Shown here: piece after piece, positions 54,461 to 63,336 of the stretch
Layout of the letters: the number at the start of each line of letters is the position of its first letter
Numbering within the stretch: position 1 is the stretch's first letter
Source of the DNA: Flavobacterium inviolabile
GTDB lineage: Bacteria > Bacteroidota > Bacteroidia > Flavobacteriales > Flavobacteriaceae
Direction of reading: 5' to 3'
Assembly (NCBI RefSeq): GCF_013389455.1
Contig: NZ_CP058278.1
Span: forward strand, 1,364,001 to 1,428,000
DNA: 64,000 nucleotides
Position numbers and translations under genes: made by a program
Notes under the pieces: model-generated
The model's database searches: none
Told to the model about the DNA's origin: nothing
Seen by the model: the letters and a program-made list of their open reading frames with translations, nothing else

Positions 54461-57141
54461 TGGCAGAAGCAGACTGTAAAAAATATTTAAAATTATCAGG
54501 ACTCGAACCGTTGTTAATCACACCGGAAAGTATTTTCGTGAATGTCGGGGAACGTACCAATGTTACCGGCTCGCGAAAATTTTTGCGTTTGATAAAAGAA
54601 GAGAAATATGAAGAAGCATTAGATATTGCCCGGATGCAGGTAGAAGGAGGGGCACAGATTATTGATATTAATATGGATGAAGGAATGCTGGATGGTGTTT
54701 ATGCCATGACAAAATTCCTGAATCTGATTGCCTCCGAACCGGATATTTCAAGGGTTCCGGTAATGATTGACAGTTCCAAATGGGAAATCATTGAAGCCGG
54801 ATTAAAAGTAGCCCAGGGAAAATGTGTGGTAAACTCCATCAGCTTAAAAGAAGGGGAAGAACTGTTTATTCATCATGCCAAACTCGTAAAACGATATGGT
54901 GCAGCGGTAATTGTCATGGCCTTCGATGAGGTCGGACAAGCCGATACTTACGAACGCCGTCTCGAAATCTGTAAACGTTCGTATGACGTTTTAGTAGATA
55001 AAGTAGGATTCCCGCCCGAAGATATTATTTTCGATCCCAATATTTTCCCGGTAGCAACCGGAATGGAAGAACACCGCCGTAATGCGATCGATTTCTTTCT
55101 GGCAACAAAATGGATCCGGGAAAACTTGCCGTATACCAATGTGAGCGGCGGGGTGAGCAATGTTTCCTTTTCTTTCAGAGGAAACGACAGGGTACGGGAA
55201 GCGATGCACTCAGCCTTTTTATACCATGCCATTCAGCACGGTATGTCGATGGGTATTGTCAATCCGGAAATGCTGGAAGTATATGATGAGATCCCGAAAG
55301 ACTTACTGGAACATGTAGAAGATGTATTGTTAGACCGCCGGGACGATGCCACCGAACGCTTGCTGGCATTTGCCGAAAATGTAAAAGGCGATGTAAAAAC
55401 AACCGAAAAACAGGCTCAGGAATGGCGAACCGGTTCGGTACAGGATAAACTCACGTATGCTTTGGTAAAAGGAATCGATGAGTTTATAGAAACAGATGTG
55501 GAAGAAGCAAGACTACAGGCAGCGAAACCTATTGAAGTAATTGAGATCAACCTGATGAACGGTATGAATGTCGTGGGCGATTTATTCGGCAGCGGAAAAA
55601 TGTTCTTGCCACAGGTTGTAAAATCGGCACGGGTTATGAAAAAAGCGGTTGCCTATCTGTTACCTTTTATTGAAGCGGAAAAAGGAGGGGCTTCCCGTTC
55701 TGCCGGAAAAATACTGATGGCAACCGTAAAAGGCGATGTACACGATATCGGTAAAAACATCGTATCGGTAGTATTGGGATGCAACAACTTTGAAATTATC
55801 GATCTGGGAGTAATGGTACCACCCGAAAAAATCATTGAAACGGCGGTAAAAGAGCAGGTCGATATTATCGGATTAAGCGGACTGATCACGCCGTCATTGG
55901 ATGAAATGGTTTACCTGGCCAAAGAAATGGACAAACTGAATATCAAAATTCCGTTGATGATTGGCGGTGCGACCACTTCACGCGCACATACGGCAGTGAA
56001 GATTGCACCGGAATATTCCGACACCGTAGTCCATGTAAACGATGCCTCTAGAGCGGTAACCGTTGCCGGAAACCTGATTAATCAGCATGTAAAGCTTGAT
56101 TATGCGAAAACCATCCGTTCCGAATATGATGAACTGCGCGAAGGATTCCTGAATCGTTCCCGTGATAAAAACTTCCTGACTATTGAAGAAGCACGAAAAA
56201 ACAAACTTCAGTTGGATTGGGATGGTTTTACGGCACAGCAGCCCAATTTTACAGGAATCCGGACAATAAGCCTGAATGTAAGCGAACTGGTTGATTATAT
56301 CGACTGGACACCGTTTTTCAGAACCTGGGATTTACACGGGAAATACCCGAATATCTTAGAAGATGAGGTAGTAGGCGAACAGGCGGTGATCTTATTCCAG
56401 GATGCGCAAAAAATGCTGCAGCAATTAATTGCCGAAAACTGGCTGGAAGCCAAAGGGATTTACGGCATCTTTCCGGCCAGCCAGGTTAATGATGACGATA
56501 TAGAACTGTATGATGAAAACGGAAATGTACTCGACACCTTTTTGACGTTGCGCCAGCAATCCCAAAAAACAAAAGGAGCACCGAATATAGCGCTATCCGA
56601 TTTTATCACGCCGAAAACCATTGGCAAAAAAGACTATATGGGCGCTTTTTGCGTGACCACAGGATTTGGTGTCGATGAAAAAGCGGCGGCTTTTGAAGCG
56701 GAACATGACGATTACAACTCCATTATGATAAAAGCATTAGGCGACCGTTTTGCGGAAGCTTTTGCCGAATACCTGCATGAAAAGATCAGAAAAGAAATCT
56801 GGGGGTATGCTTCCGATGAGGTATTGAGTAATGACGAACTGATTTCCGAAAAATACAAAGGGATTCGTCCGGCTCCGGGATATCCGGCCTGTCCGGATCA
56901 CCTGGAAAAAAGTACCATCTGGAAAGTATTGCAAGTCGAAGAAAATATAGGGGTAACGCTAACGGAAAGCCTGGCGATGTGGCCGGCGTCTTCTGTATCC
57001 GGATACTATTTCGGCAACCCCGAAAGCAAGTATTTCGGACTCGGGAAAATCAAAGAAGACCAGGTCCGGGATTATGCCAAACGAAGAAATGTTTCCTATG
57101 AATATGCCGAAAAATGGCTTAACCCGAATATCGCCGACTAA
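54460..57141 (+). CDS. metH: Methionine synthase, folate/cobalamin/activation subunit (split MetH, part 2)
   Basis: 893 residues: pterin-binding domain at about 20-290 ([18 protein letters not shown]), cobalamin cap (about 320-410), cobalamin-binding domain with the axial ligand H428 in [16 protein letters not shown], and the SAM-dependent reactivation domain at the C-terminus ([16 protein letters not shown] about 803-818). It transfers methyl from methyltetrahydrofolate through B12 to homocysteine bound by the partner protein. All catalytic domains are accounted for across the two genes, so this is a split and not a broken gene. Confidence 0.94.
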   Translation: MAEADCKKYLKLSGLEPLLITPESIFVNVGERTNVTGSRKFLRLIKEEKYEEALDIARMQVEGGAQIIDINMDEGMLDGVYAMTKFLNLIASEPDISRVPVMIDSSKWEIIEAGLKVAQGKCVVNSISLKEGEELFIHHAKLVKRYGAAVIVMAFDEVGQADTYERRLEICKRSYDVLVDKVGFPPEDIIFDPNIFPVATGMEEHRRNAIDFFLATKWIRENLPYTNVSGGVSNVSFSFRGNDRVREAMHSAFLYHAIQHGMSMGIVNPEMLEVYDEIPKDLLEHVEDVLLDRRDDATERLLAFAENVKGDVKTTEKQAQEWRTGSVQDKLTYALVKGIDEFIETDVEEARLQAAKPIEVIEINLMNGMNVVGDLFGSGKMFLPQVVKSARVMKKAVAYLLPFIEAEKGGASRSAGKILMATVKGDVHDIGKNIVSVVLGCNNFEIIDLGVMVPPEKIIETAVKEQVDIIGLSGLITPSLDEMVYLAKEMDKLNIKIPLMIGGATTSRAHTAVKIAPEYSDTVVHVNDASRAVTVAGNLINQHVKLDYAKTIRSEYDELREGFLNRSRDKNFLTIEEARKNKLQLDWDGFTAQQPNFTGIRTISLNVSELVDYIDWTPFFRTWDLHGKYPNILEDEVVGEQAVILFQDAQKMLQQLIAENWLEAKGIYGIFPASQVNDDDIELYDENGNVLDTFLTLRQQSQKTKGAPNIALSDFITPKTIGKKDYMGAFCVTTGFGVDEKAAAFEAEHDDYNSIMIKALGDRFAEAFAEYLHEKIRKEIWGYASDEVLSNDELISEKYKGIRPAPGYPACPDHLEKSTIWKVLQVEENIGVTLTESLAMWPASSVSGYYFGNPESKYFGLGKIKEDQVRDYAKRRNVSYEYAEKWLNPNIAD

Positions 57142-57165
57142 ACGAACAAATAATATAGTACTGAA

Positions 57166-58122
57166 ATGAAAGTTACCCAACATATAGAAAACGCCCAGGG
57201 AAAATCATTATTTTCCTTTGAGATATTACCGCCTTTAAAAGGACAGAACATCCAGTGTATTTTTGACAACATTGAACCTTTAATGGAATACAAACCGCCG
57301 TTTATAGACGTGACTTACCACCGGGAAGAATACGAATATAAAGAATTGCCAAACGGACTGCTCGAAAAGAGGATCGTGAAGAAACGTCCCGGAACAGTTG
57401 GTATTTGTTCGGCAATTCAGAATAAATATCAGGTGGATGCCATTCCGCATATTTTATGCGGCGGGTTTACCAAAGAAGACACCGAAAATTTCCTGATTGA
57501 TATGGACTTTTTGGGGATCGATAATGTTGTGGCATTGCGTGGTGATGCGGTAAAAAGTGAGATTTACTTTAAACCGGAAAAAGAAGGAAATCATTATGCC
57601 AGTGAACTGGTAACCCAGATCAGCAACCTGAACAAAGGGATCTACCTGGATGATCATTTGCAAAACACGAACAAGACCAACTTTTGCATTGGTGTGGCCG
57701 GTTATCCGGAAAAGCACATGGAAGCGCCCAGCCTGGACAGTGACATTCACTTTCTGAAACAAAAAATACACAACGGAGCCGATTATATCATCACCCAGAT
57801 GTTTTTTGACAACCGTAAGTTTTTTGAATTTGTAGCCAAATGCCGCAAAGAAGGGATCACAGTTCCGATTATACCGGGGCTAAAACCAATATCGACAAAG
57901 AAACAATTAAACCAGATACCACATCGATTTAAAGTGGACTTACCGGATGACCTTATTATGGAAGTCGTAAAGGCAGCCGATAACGAAGCAGTCAAACAGA
58001 TCGGAATTGAATGGTGTATTGAACAAAGCAAAGAATTGGTAAAGGCCGGAATACCGGTCTTACATTACTATTCGATGGGCCGTTCCGAAAACATCAAACA
58101 AATAGCCGAAGCGGTTTTTTAG
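57166..58122 (+). CDS. metF: Methylenetetrahydrofolate reductase
   Basis: 318 residues. SLFSFEILPPLKGQNI gives the N-terminal catalytic Glu region; NVVALRGDAV, YIITQMFFDNRKFFEF and VPIIPGLKPI are the FAD and folate-binding blocks. It makes 5-methyltetrahydrofolate, the methyl donor used by the split MetH encoded upstream. Last gene of the SAM-riboswitch unit, 24 bases after metH part 2, followed by a terminator. Confidence 0.95.
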   Translation: MKVTQHIENAQGKSLFSFEILPPLKGQNIQCIFDNIEPLMEYKPPFIDVTYHREEYEYKELPNGLLEKRIVKKRPGTVGICSAIQNKYQVDAIPHILCGGFTKEDTENFLIDMDFLGIDNVVALRGDAVKSEIYFKPEKEGNHYASELVTQISNLNKGIYLDDHLQNTNKTNFCIGVAGYPEKHMEAPSLDSDIHFLKQKIHNGADYIITQMFFDNRKFFEFVAKCRKEGITVPIIPGLKPISTKKQLNQIPHRFKVDLPDDLIMEVVKAADNEAVKQIGIEWCIEQSKELVKAGIPVLHYYSMGRSENIKQIAEAVF

Positions 58123-58144
58123 ATCCGGAACATCTTACGGACGT

Positions 58145-58184
58145 AACACCTGGCGGATTTTTAAAATCTGGCAGGTGTTTTTTT
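58145..58184 (+). terminator. Terminator after metF
   Basis: aacacctg and caggtgtt around a 19-base loop, followed by a run of Ts; 22 bases after the stop codon. Confidence 0.75.
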
Positions 58185-58287
58185 GTGGAATGCCCCTTAC
58201 AAAGGTATCATTCCGGCACGAGGCAGCGGAATCCCGGTACAAGCCAAACACATTTTCGAAAATTAGCCTGAAATAAATATATTCTTA

Positions 58288-58295
58288 TATATTTG
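58288..58295 (+). promoter_or_regulatory. -7 box of the acyloxyacyl hydrolase gene
   Basis: TATATTTG, full match to TAnnTTTG, 19 bases before the start codon at 58315. This position makes an upstream in-frame TTG unlikely as a start. The -33 element is weak. Confidence 0.5.
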
Positions 58296-58314
58296 CTTGT
58301 TTTCAAAAAATCAG

Positions 58315-59406
58315 ATGCGCGTTTATTTTAATCTTTTATTACTTTTTTCATGTATTGCCTTCTCACAAACTGCAAAGGAAAAGCAGTATTTTGTGGATGC
58401 CAATTACTTTTACGGAAACATACTCCCGCACAATAACGCAATCAAGCATTTGATAACGGCACATCCGGAAGGCGTTTTGCTTAGTGTGAGCCGTAAAACT
58501 TTTGGCGATAAAGCCTGGCAGGCAGAATATAATTTCCCGGATTACGGACTTTCTTTCCAGTACCAGCACAATAAAAATGAAGCCCTGGGAAATATGTACG
58601 GGGTATACGGGCATTACAGTTTTTACTTTTTAAAGCGAAACCTGCAATTCCGTGTAGGGCAGGGAATCGCTTACAATACCAATCCGTACGATAAAGAAAA
58701 TAACTTCAGGAATTTTGCCTATAGTACCCACCTGATGCCGTCCACCTATTTTATGCTGAATTATAACCGGCAGCAAATCTGGAAAGGGCTGGGATTACAG
58801 GCGGGATTGTTACTGGTTCACCATTCGAATGCCAATATCAAAGCGCCCAATACCAGTACGAATACGCTGGCCTTTAACCTCGGACTCAACTACAACCTGG
58901 AACAGCAGGAACCGGAATATCAGCACACAAAAGACAGCGTGCGTTTTACACAGCCTTTAAAATACAATGTGGTATTTCGCAGCGGAGTGAATGAAAGTGA
59001 TGTGATTGGCAGCGGACAATATCCGTTTTATGTACTTTCTGCCTATGTAGACAAACGCATTGGCCGGAAAAGTGCTTTGCAGCTGGGAGGAGAAATATTC
59101 TGGTCTAAATTTCAGGAAGAATACATCCGCTATATGGCAATTGCCTATTATGAAAAAAACAATGATCCCGATGTAGATTATAGGAGAGCCGGTGTTTTTG
59201 TAGGGCATGAACTGTTTGTTAATAAGCTTTCTTTTGAAGCACAATTGGGAGCCTATGTTTATAATCCGGCAAAAATTAACGGATCGCTATACCAGCGGAT
59301 AGGATTGAAATATTATTTGTCTGATAAAATATTTGGCGCCTTAAGCTTAAAGACCCATGCGGCAAAAGCGGAAGCGCTTGAATTTGGTCTGGGAATCCGA
59401 TTGTAA
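58315..59406 (+). CDS. Acyloxyacyl hydrolase (PagL-like) outer membrane protein
   Basis: 363 residues from MRVYFNLLLLFSCIAFSQ, a signal peptide. The body is strand-rich, with the His-Ser motif LLVHHSNANIKAP at about 174-186, comparable to the catalytic HxSNA of PagL lipid A 3-O-deacylase. It would remove an acyl chain from lipid A in the outer membrane. The C-terminal third may form extra barrel strands; the protein is about twice the length of PagL, so the function is inferred. Overlaps the next gene by 1 base (TAATG). Confidence 0.72.
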   Translation: MRVYFNLLLLFSCIAFSQTAKEKQYFVDANYFYGNILPHNNAIKHLITAHPEGVLLSVSRKTFGDKAWQAEYNFPDYGLSFQYQHNKNEALGNMYGVYGHYSFYFLKRNLQFRVGQGIAYNTNPYDKENNFRNFAYSTHLMPSTYFMLNYNRQQIWKGLGLQAGLLLVHHSNANIKAPNTSTNTLAFNLGLNYNLEQQEPEYQHTKDSVRFTQPLKYNVVFRSGVNESDVIGSGQYPFYVLSAYVDKRIGRKSALQLGGEIFWSKFQEEYIRYMAIAYYEKNNDPDVDYRRAGVFVGHELFVNKLSFEAQLGAYVYNPAKINGSLYQRIGLKYYLSDKIFGALSLKTHAAKAEALEFGLGIRL

Positions 59407-60167
59407 TGATGAAAGTAACAAAAAAACATACCGTTATTTACCTGCTCCTGCTCGCTTTTATGGGGCTTTCTTCCTGCGATTCCGGGAATGCACCGGATTG
59501 CCTGATGTCTGTTGGAACAATCGTTTCCAATGAGATTGCTGTAGCAGATTTTGATAAAATCAATATAGCCGAAGGAATTGAACTGATTGTAAAACAGGGA
59601 GCGGAAACCAAAGTGGTTCTGGAAACCGGTACCAACCTGGTTCCGGGAATCAGTATTTCGGTAGCTGACGGAGAGCTGTTTTTGCGAAACTCCAATGGCT
59701 GTAACTGGCTGCGGGAATATAACACCACCAGAGTATATGTAACCGTTCCGGATTTGAAGAACATTTATTCGGCTTCACAGTTTAATGTGAAATCAGACGG
59801 AGTGTTACACTTTCCCGATTTTAAACTGCAATCCGGAATGTTTGCCGACACGGCTTCCGGTATTTTTGAGCTGGAGGTAAACTGTACGAATCTTGTTGTA
59901 GAAGACAACCGCGCGAGCCTATACCGGATTTCCGGGTATACCGAAAACTTGAATATCGCTTTTTACTCCGGGGAAGAACGTTTTGAAGGACAAAACCTAA
60001 GCGTTCAGAATGTTTATGTATTCCAGAGAAGTACCAACGATATTATCGTAAAACCGCTCCATGAAATAAAAGGCAATATTTACAGCACCGGAAATGTCGT
60101 GCTCAAAAGTACGCCGTCAACGGTAGAAGTTACCCAGCATTATACCGGGCATTTAATCTATAATTAA
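59406..60167 (+). CDS. GIN domain (DUF2807) lipoprotein
   Basis: 253 residues. Lipoprotein signal with GLSSCDSG (Cys about residue 24), then a head GIN/DUF2807 domain (FDKINIAEGIELIVKQGAETKVVLETG, RVYVTVPDLKNIYSAS), a right-handed beta-helix-like fold of unknown function common in Bacteroidota. Coupled to the acyloxyacyl hydrolase gene. It ends only 2 bases from the stop codon of convergent gldA, with no terminator visible between them. Confidence 0.8.
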   Translation: MMKVTKKHTVIYLLLLAFMGLSSCDSGNAPDCLMSVGTIVSNEIAVADFDKINIAEGIELIVKQGAETKVVLETGTNLVPGISISVADGELFLRNSNGCNWLREYNTTRVYVTVPDLKNIYSASQFNVKSDGVLHFPDFKLQSGMFADTASGIFELEVNCTNLVVEDNRASLYRISGYTENLNIAFYSGEERFEGQNLSVQNVYVFQRSTNDIIVKPLHEIKGNIYSTGNVVLKSTPSTVEVTQHYTGHLIYN

Positions 60168-60169
60168 AC

Positions 60170-61072
60170 TTATTTCTTTTTGGTCATTTCACGGAAAACA
60201 GCTTCCAGATTCTTGTTTTTAAGATTCAGCTGTAACGTTTTTAATCCGTTATCCTGCGCAAAATCAAAAACAACAGGACGCATGTCCTTATCGGTCGAAA
60301 ACGTAAGCTCCCAGGTATTATCGTGAATGTTCTTGTAGGACTTCAGGTTAGAGATCTTAGCAATAAATTCCTCCTCGATCTTATAGTCAAATTCCACTTC
60401 GATAACCTGTTCTTTTTCTTCAGACATCAGGTTGTTCAGTTTCTTGTCGGTAACGATTTTACCATTGTTAATGATGATGACGCGGTCGCAGATGGCTTCC
60501 ACTTCCTGCATAATGTGTGTAGAAAGAAAAACGGTCTTGTTCTTACCGATGCTTTTAATCAACTCGCGGATTTCAACCAGCTGATTCGGATCCAGACCCG
60601 TTGTCGGTTCATCCAGGATCAATACCTCAGGATCGTGCAATAAGGCTGTTGCCAACCCGACACGCTGACGGTATCCTTTTGATAGTTCTCCGATTTTTTT
60701 ATGGCTTTCCGGTGTTAATCCGGTTAAAGCGATCACATCGTCAATACGCGATTTCGGAACTTTATATACGTCGGCATTAAAAGACAAATACTCACGAACG
60801 TACAAATCAAGGTATAACGGATTGTGTTCCGGCAAATAACCCACGGCTTTCTGTACCGCTTTCTGAGCCGCATTAACATCATTTCCGTTTACGGAAGCAG
60901 TGCCTTCATCGGCGTTTAAAAAAGTCGTTAATATTTTCATTAAAGTTGATTTTCCCGCGCCGTTAGGGCCCAGAAAACCAACGATTTCACCTTTTTTAAT
61001 GGAAAAAGAAACACTGTCCAAAGCTTTTTGCTCGCCGTAATTCTTAGATATATTTAGAACCTCAATAGACAT
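60170..61072 (-). CDS. gldA: Gliding motility ABC transporter ATP-binding protein
   Basis: 300 residues from MSIEVLNISKNYGEQKAL; the frame is open 21 bases further upstream but this start matches GldA. Walker A GPNGAGKST at about 35-43, signature LSKGYRQRV, Walker B VLILDEPTTGLDP and a C-terminal extension ending LEAVFREMTKKK. Sequence and length agree with GldA, which together with GldF and GldG forms an ABC transporter needed for gliding in Flavobacterium johnsoniae. gldF/gldG are not adjacent, as in that organism. Confidence 0.85.
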   Translation of the reverse strand: MSIEVLNISKNYGEQKALDSVSFSIKKGEIVGFLGPNGAGKSTLMKILTTFLNADEGTASVNGNDVNAAQKAVQKAVGYLPEHNPLYLDLYVREYLSFNADVYKVPKSRIDDVIALTGLTPESHKKIGELSKGYRQRVGLATALLHDPEVLILDEPTTGLDPNQLVEIRELIKSIGKNKTVFLSTHIMQEVEAICDRVIIINNGKIVTDKKLNNLMSEEKEQVIEVEFDYKIEEEFIAKISNLKSYKNIHDNTWELTFSTDKDMRPVVFDFAQDNGLKTLQLNLKNKNLEAVFREMTKKK

Positions 61073-61090
61073 ATAATACCTGATTTGGAG

Positions 61091-61098
61091 CAAAAATA
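61091..61098 (-). promoter_or_regulatory. -7 box of gldA
   Basis: Minus-strand TATTTTTG, 19 bases before the gldA start codon. No clear -33. Confidence 0.45.
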
Positions 61099-61171
61099 AG
61101 AAGAAAATGATGCGGATTATTTTTAAAAACTTAAAATTTTCAAAAAATGTAGGCTGGAAATAATTTTTTAC

Positions 61172-61179
61172 TAATTTTG
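61172..61179 (+). promoter_or_regulatory. -7 box of the phe leader-pheA operon
   Basis: TAATTTTG, full match to TAnnTTTG, 29 bases before the leader ORF. The -33 element is not clear. Confidence 0.55.
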
Positions 61180-61207
61180 TCCTTCAAATCGCTTAGCAAA
61201 AAAAGCA

Positions 61208-61291
61208 ATGAATTCAAATAACACTTTTTATTACAACAATTTCTTTTATTTTTTCTGGAGAGAAGAAAGGGATTGTCGTATGGTTATTTGA
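61208..61291 (+). CDS. Phe/Tyr-rich leader peptide (27 aa), pheA attenuator
   Basis: A 27-codon ORF whose middle reads TFYYNNFFYFFW: five Phe, three Tyr and one Trp codon. Shortly after the aromatic run, GGGATTGT (61269-61276) is complementary to ACAATCCC (61328-61335), which includes the 5' arm of the terminator before pheA. A ribosome stalled at codons 12-17 leaves this segment free to form an antiterminator about 10 bases ahead; one that continues to the stop would mask part of it and permit termination. Classic pheA-type attenuation; inferred from sequence layout. Confidence 0.8.
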   Translation: MNSNNTFYYNNFFYFFWREERDCRMVI

Positions 61292-61329
61292 TTGAAATCA
61301 AAAATTTAGTAAACAACTATAGTACACAC

Positions 61330-61360
61330 AATCCCGATGGTCTCATCGGGATTTTTTTTT
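61330..61360 (+). terminator. pheA attenuator terminator
   Basis: aatcccgatg-gtct-catcgggatt, 10-bp perfect stem plus nine Ts, ending 6 bases before the pheA start codon. Confidence 0.9.
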
Positions 61361-61366
61361 GGCGTT

Positions 61367-62194
61367 ATGGAAAGAAAAATAGCAATTCAGGGAATAAAAG
61401 GCTCTTTTCACCACCAGGTGGCAAAAGAGTATTTCAACGAAAATAAATTGTTGATTGAATGCATGTCGTTTGATGAATTGGTTAAAAATGTAGTAGGGAA
61501 CAACCAGAATTTAGGCATCATGGCATTGGAAAATTCAATAGCGGGTTCGATCATTCCGAACTATGCTTTAATCGATAACAACCGGCTGCACATCATCGGG
61601 GAACACTATCTGGATATCCGGATGAACCTGATGACATTACCCGGGCAAACGATTGAAGATATTCAGGAAGTACACTCACATCCGATAGCCCTGCTACAAT
61701 GCAAAAAGTTTTTTAGCGGCTATCCGCACATCAAACTGGTGGAAGATGCCGATACTGCGGAAACCGCAAGACGCATCCGCGAAAAAGGATTAACCGGTAT
61801 TGGCGCAGTAGGCAGCAGCGTAGCTTCCGAAATGTATGAACTGCCCATTATTGCCGAAAACATACACACCGTAAAAAGTAATAAAACCCGATTTGTAATC
61901 GTAAAAGCTGAAAATTCCGTGATACCGAAAAATGAGATCAACAAAGCGTCTTTAAAATTTGAATTGGACGACATGCAGGGAAGCCTTGCCGGGATTCTGA
62001 ATATCATGAATGAATGCAGGCTGAACCTCACTAAAATTCAGTCGATGCCGGTAATAGAAACGCCCTGGCAGTATTCTTTTTTTGTGGACATCACGTTTAA
62101 CGACTATGCAGATTACGAAAAAGCAAGAAAACAACTGGAAGCGGATACAAAAGAATTTAAAGTTCTTGGAGAATATAAAAAAGGAGCGGTATGA
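61367..62194 (+). CDS. pheA: Prephenate dehydratase
   Basis: 275 residues from MERKIAIQGIKGSFHHQVA; an upstream in-frame ATG falls inside the terminator hairpin and is rejected. The catalytic domain (about 1-185) has IMALENSIAGSI and the SNKTRFVIV motif with the catalytic Thr-Arg-Phe, and a C-terminal ACT domain (about 195-270; KFELDDMQGSLAGILNIMNE) for feedback by phenylalanine. It makes phenylpyruvate. No chorismate mutase domain is fused. Overlaps the next gene by 4 bases. Confidence 0.93.
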   Translation: MERKIAIQGIKGSFHHQVAKEYFNENKLLIECMSFDELVKNVVGNNQNLGIMALENSIAGSIIPNYALIDNNRLHIIGEHYLDIRMNLMTLPGQTIEDIQEVHSHPIALLQCKKFFSGYPHIKLVEDADTAETARRIREKGLTGIGAVGSSVASEMYELPIIAENIHTVKSNKTRFVIVKAENSVIPKNEINKASLKFELDDMQGSLAGILNIMNECRLNLTKIQSMPVIETPWQYSFFVDITFNDYADYEKARKQLEADTKEFKVLGEYKKGAV

Positions 62195-63336
62195 TAACAA
62201 CAGCAAGAAGATTAGACCACGTGCAGGAATACTACTTCTCCCGGAAACTGAGGGAAGTGAGAGCACTACAGTCTGCAGGAAAACCGGTAATCAATATGGG
62301 AATCGGAAGTCCGGATTTAGCACCGGCCACCGCAGTAATGGAAGCGGTACAAAAAGCAATGTTACAACCTATGGCACACCAATATCAGAGTTATCAGGGA
62401 TTACCGGAACTCCGTGAGGCGATGGCTCATTTTTATAGCCGGAATTTTCATGTGACGGTAAATCCGGATTCGGAGATTTTACCGTTAATGGGATCAAAGG
62501 AAGGGATATTGCACATTGCAATGGCGTTTTTAAATGAAGGGGACGGAGTGTTAATTCCCAATCCGGGCTATCCGACTTATGCATCCGTAGCCAACCTGGT
62601 AGGAGCAGAAAGTATTTTTTACGATCTGAAGGCCGGCCGCAATTGGGAACCGGATTTTGAAGCCCTGGAAAAACAGGACCTTTCCAACGTGAAATTAATG
62701 TGGGTAAGCTATCCGCACATGCCAACCGGAGCCACCGGAAGCCTGGAATTGTTCGAAAAACTGGTGGCATTCGCGAAGAAGCATCATATATTACTGGTAA
62801 ATGACAACCCGTATAGTTTTATACTGAATGACAATCCGCAGTCTGTTTTACAGGTGGAAGGCGCTAAAGAAGTAGCCCTGGAACTAAACTCACTGAGCAA
62901 AACCTTTAATATGGCTGGCTGGAGAGTAGGGATGGTGCTGGGCGAAAGCAAACTGATCCAGGCCGTATTAAAGGTGAAGAGCAACATGGACAGCGGTATG
63001 TTTTACGGCATTCAGAAAGGCGCTATTGAAGCCCTGAAAAGTGATGCCGCCTGGTTCGGACAGCAAAATGAGATCTATACCCAAAGGCGGCAGCTAGTTT
63101 TTGAACTGGCACAAAAGCTGAACTGTACGTATGATGAAAACAGTGTGGGCCTGTTTGTCTGGGCAAAACTTCCGGAAGGGGAAACATCGGCGGAAGCCTT
63201 TGTAGACCGGTTATTGTACGATAAAGATGTATTTATCGCACCCGGAACTATATTTGGAAGCAATGGAGAAGGATATATCCGTTTTTCATTGTGTGTGGAA
63301 GAAGCGAAAATAAAAGAAATTCTAAACCGGTTTTGA
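62191..63336 (+). CDS. Class I/II aminotransferase (aromatic amino acid operon)
   Basis: 381 residues, fold-type I PLP enzyme. NMGIGSPDLAP at the start, VLIPNPGYPTYASV, VNDNPYSF and the PLP lysine in LNSLSKTFNMAGWRVGM (about K237). Set between pheA and tyrA, it likely transaminates phenylpyruvate and 4-hydroxyphenylpyruvate to Phe and Tyr (or prephenate); specificity is inferred from context only. ATGA overlap with pheA and 1-base overlap with tyrA. Confidence 0.88.
   Translation: MITTARRLDHVQEYYFSRKLREVRALQSAGKPVINMGIGSPDLAPATAVMEAVQKAMLQPMAHQYQSYQGLPELREAMAHFYSRNFHVTVNPDSEILPLMGSKEGILHIAMAFLNEGDGVLIPNPGYPTYASVANLVGAESIFYDLKAGRNWEPDFEALEKQDLSNVKLMWVSYPHMPTGATGSLELFEKLVAFAKKHHILLVNDNPYSFILNDNPQSVLQVEGAKEVALELNSLSKTFNMAGWRVGMVLGESKLIQAVLKVKSNMDSGMFYGIQKGAIEALKSDAAWFGQQNEIYTQRRQLVFELAQKLNCTYDENSVGLFVWAKLPEGETSAEAFVDRLLYDKDVFIAPGTIFGSNGEGYIRFSLCVEEAKIKEILNRF

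Noticed and set aside
61337..61366. Longer N-terminus for prephenate dehydratase
   Set aside because: That ATG is within the terminator hairpin; translation from 61367 matches the family.
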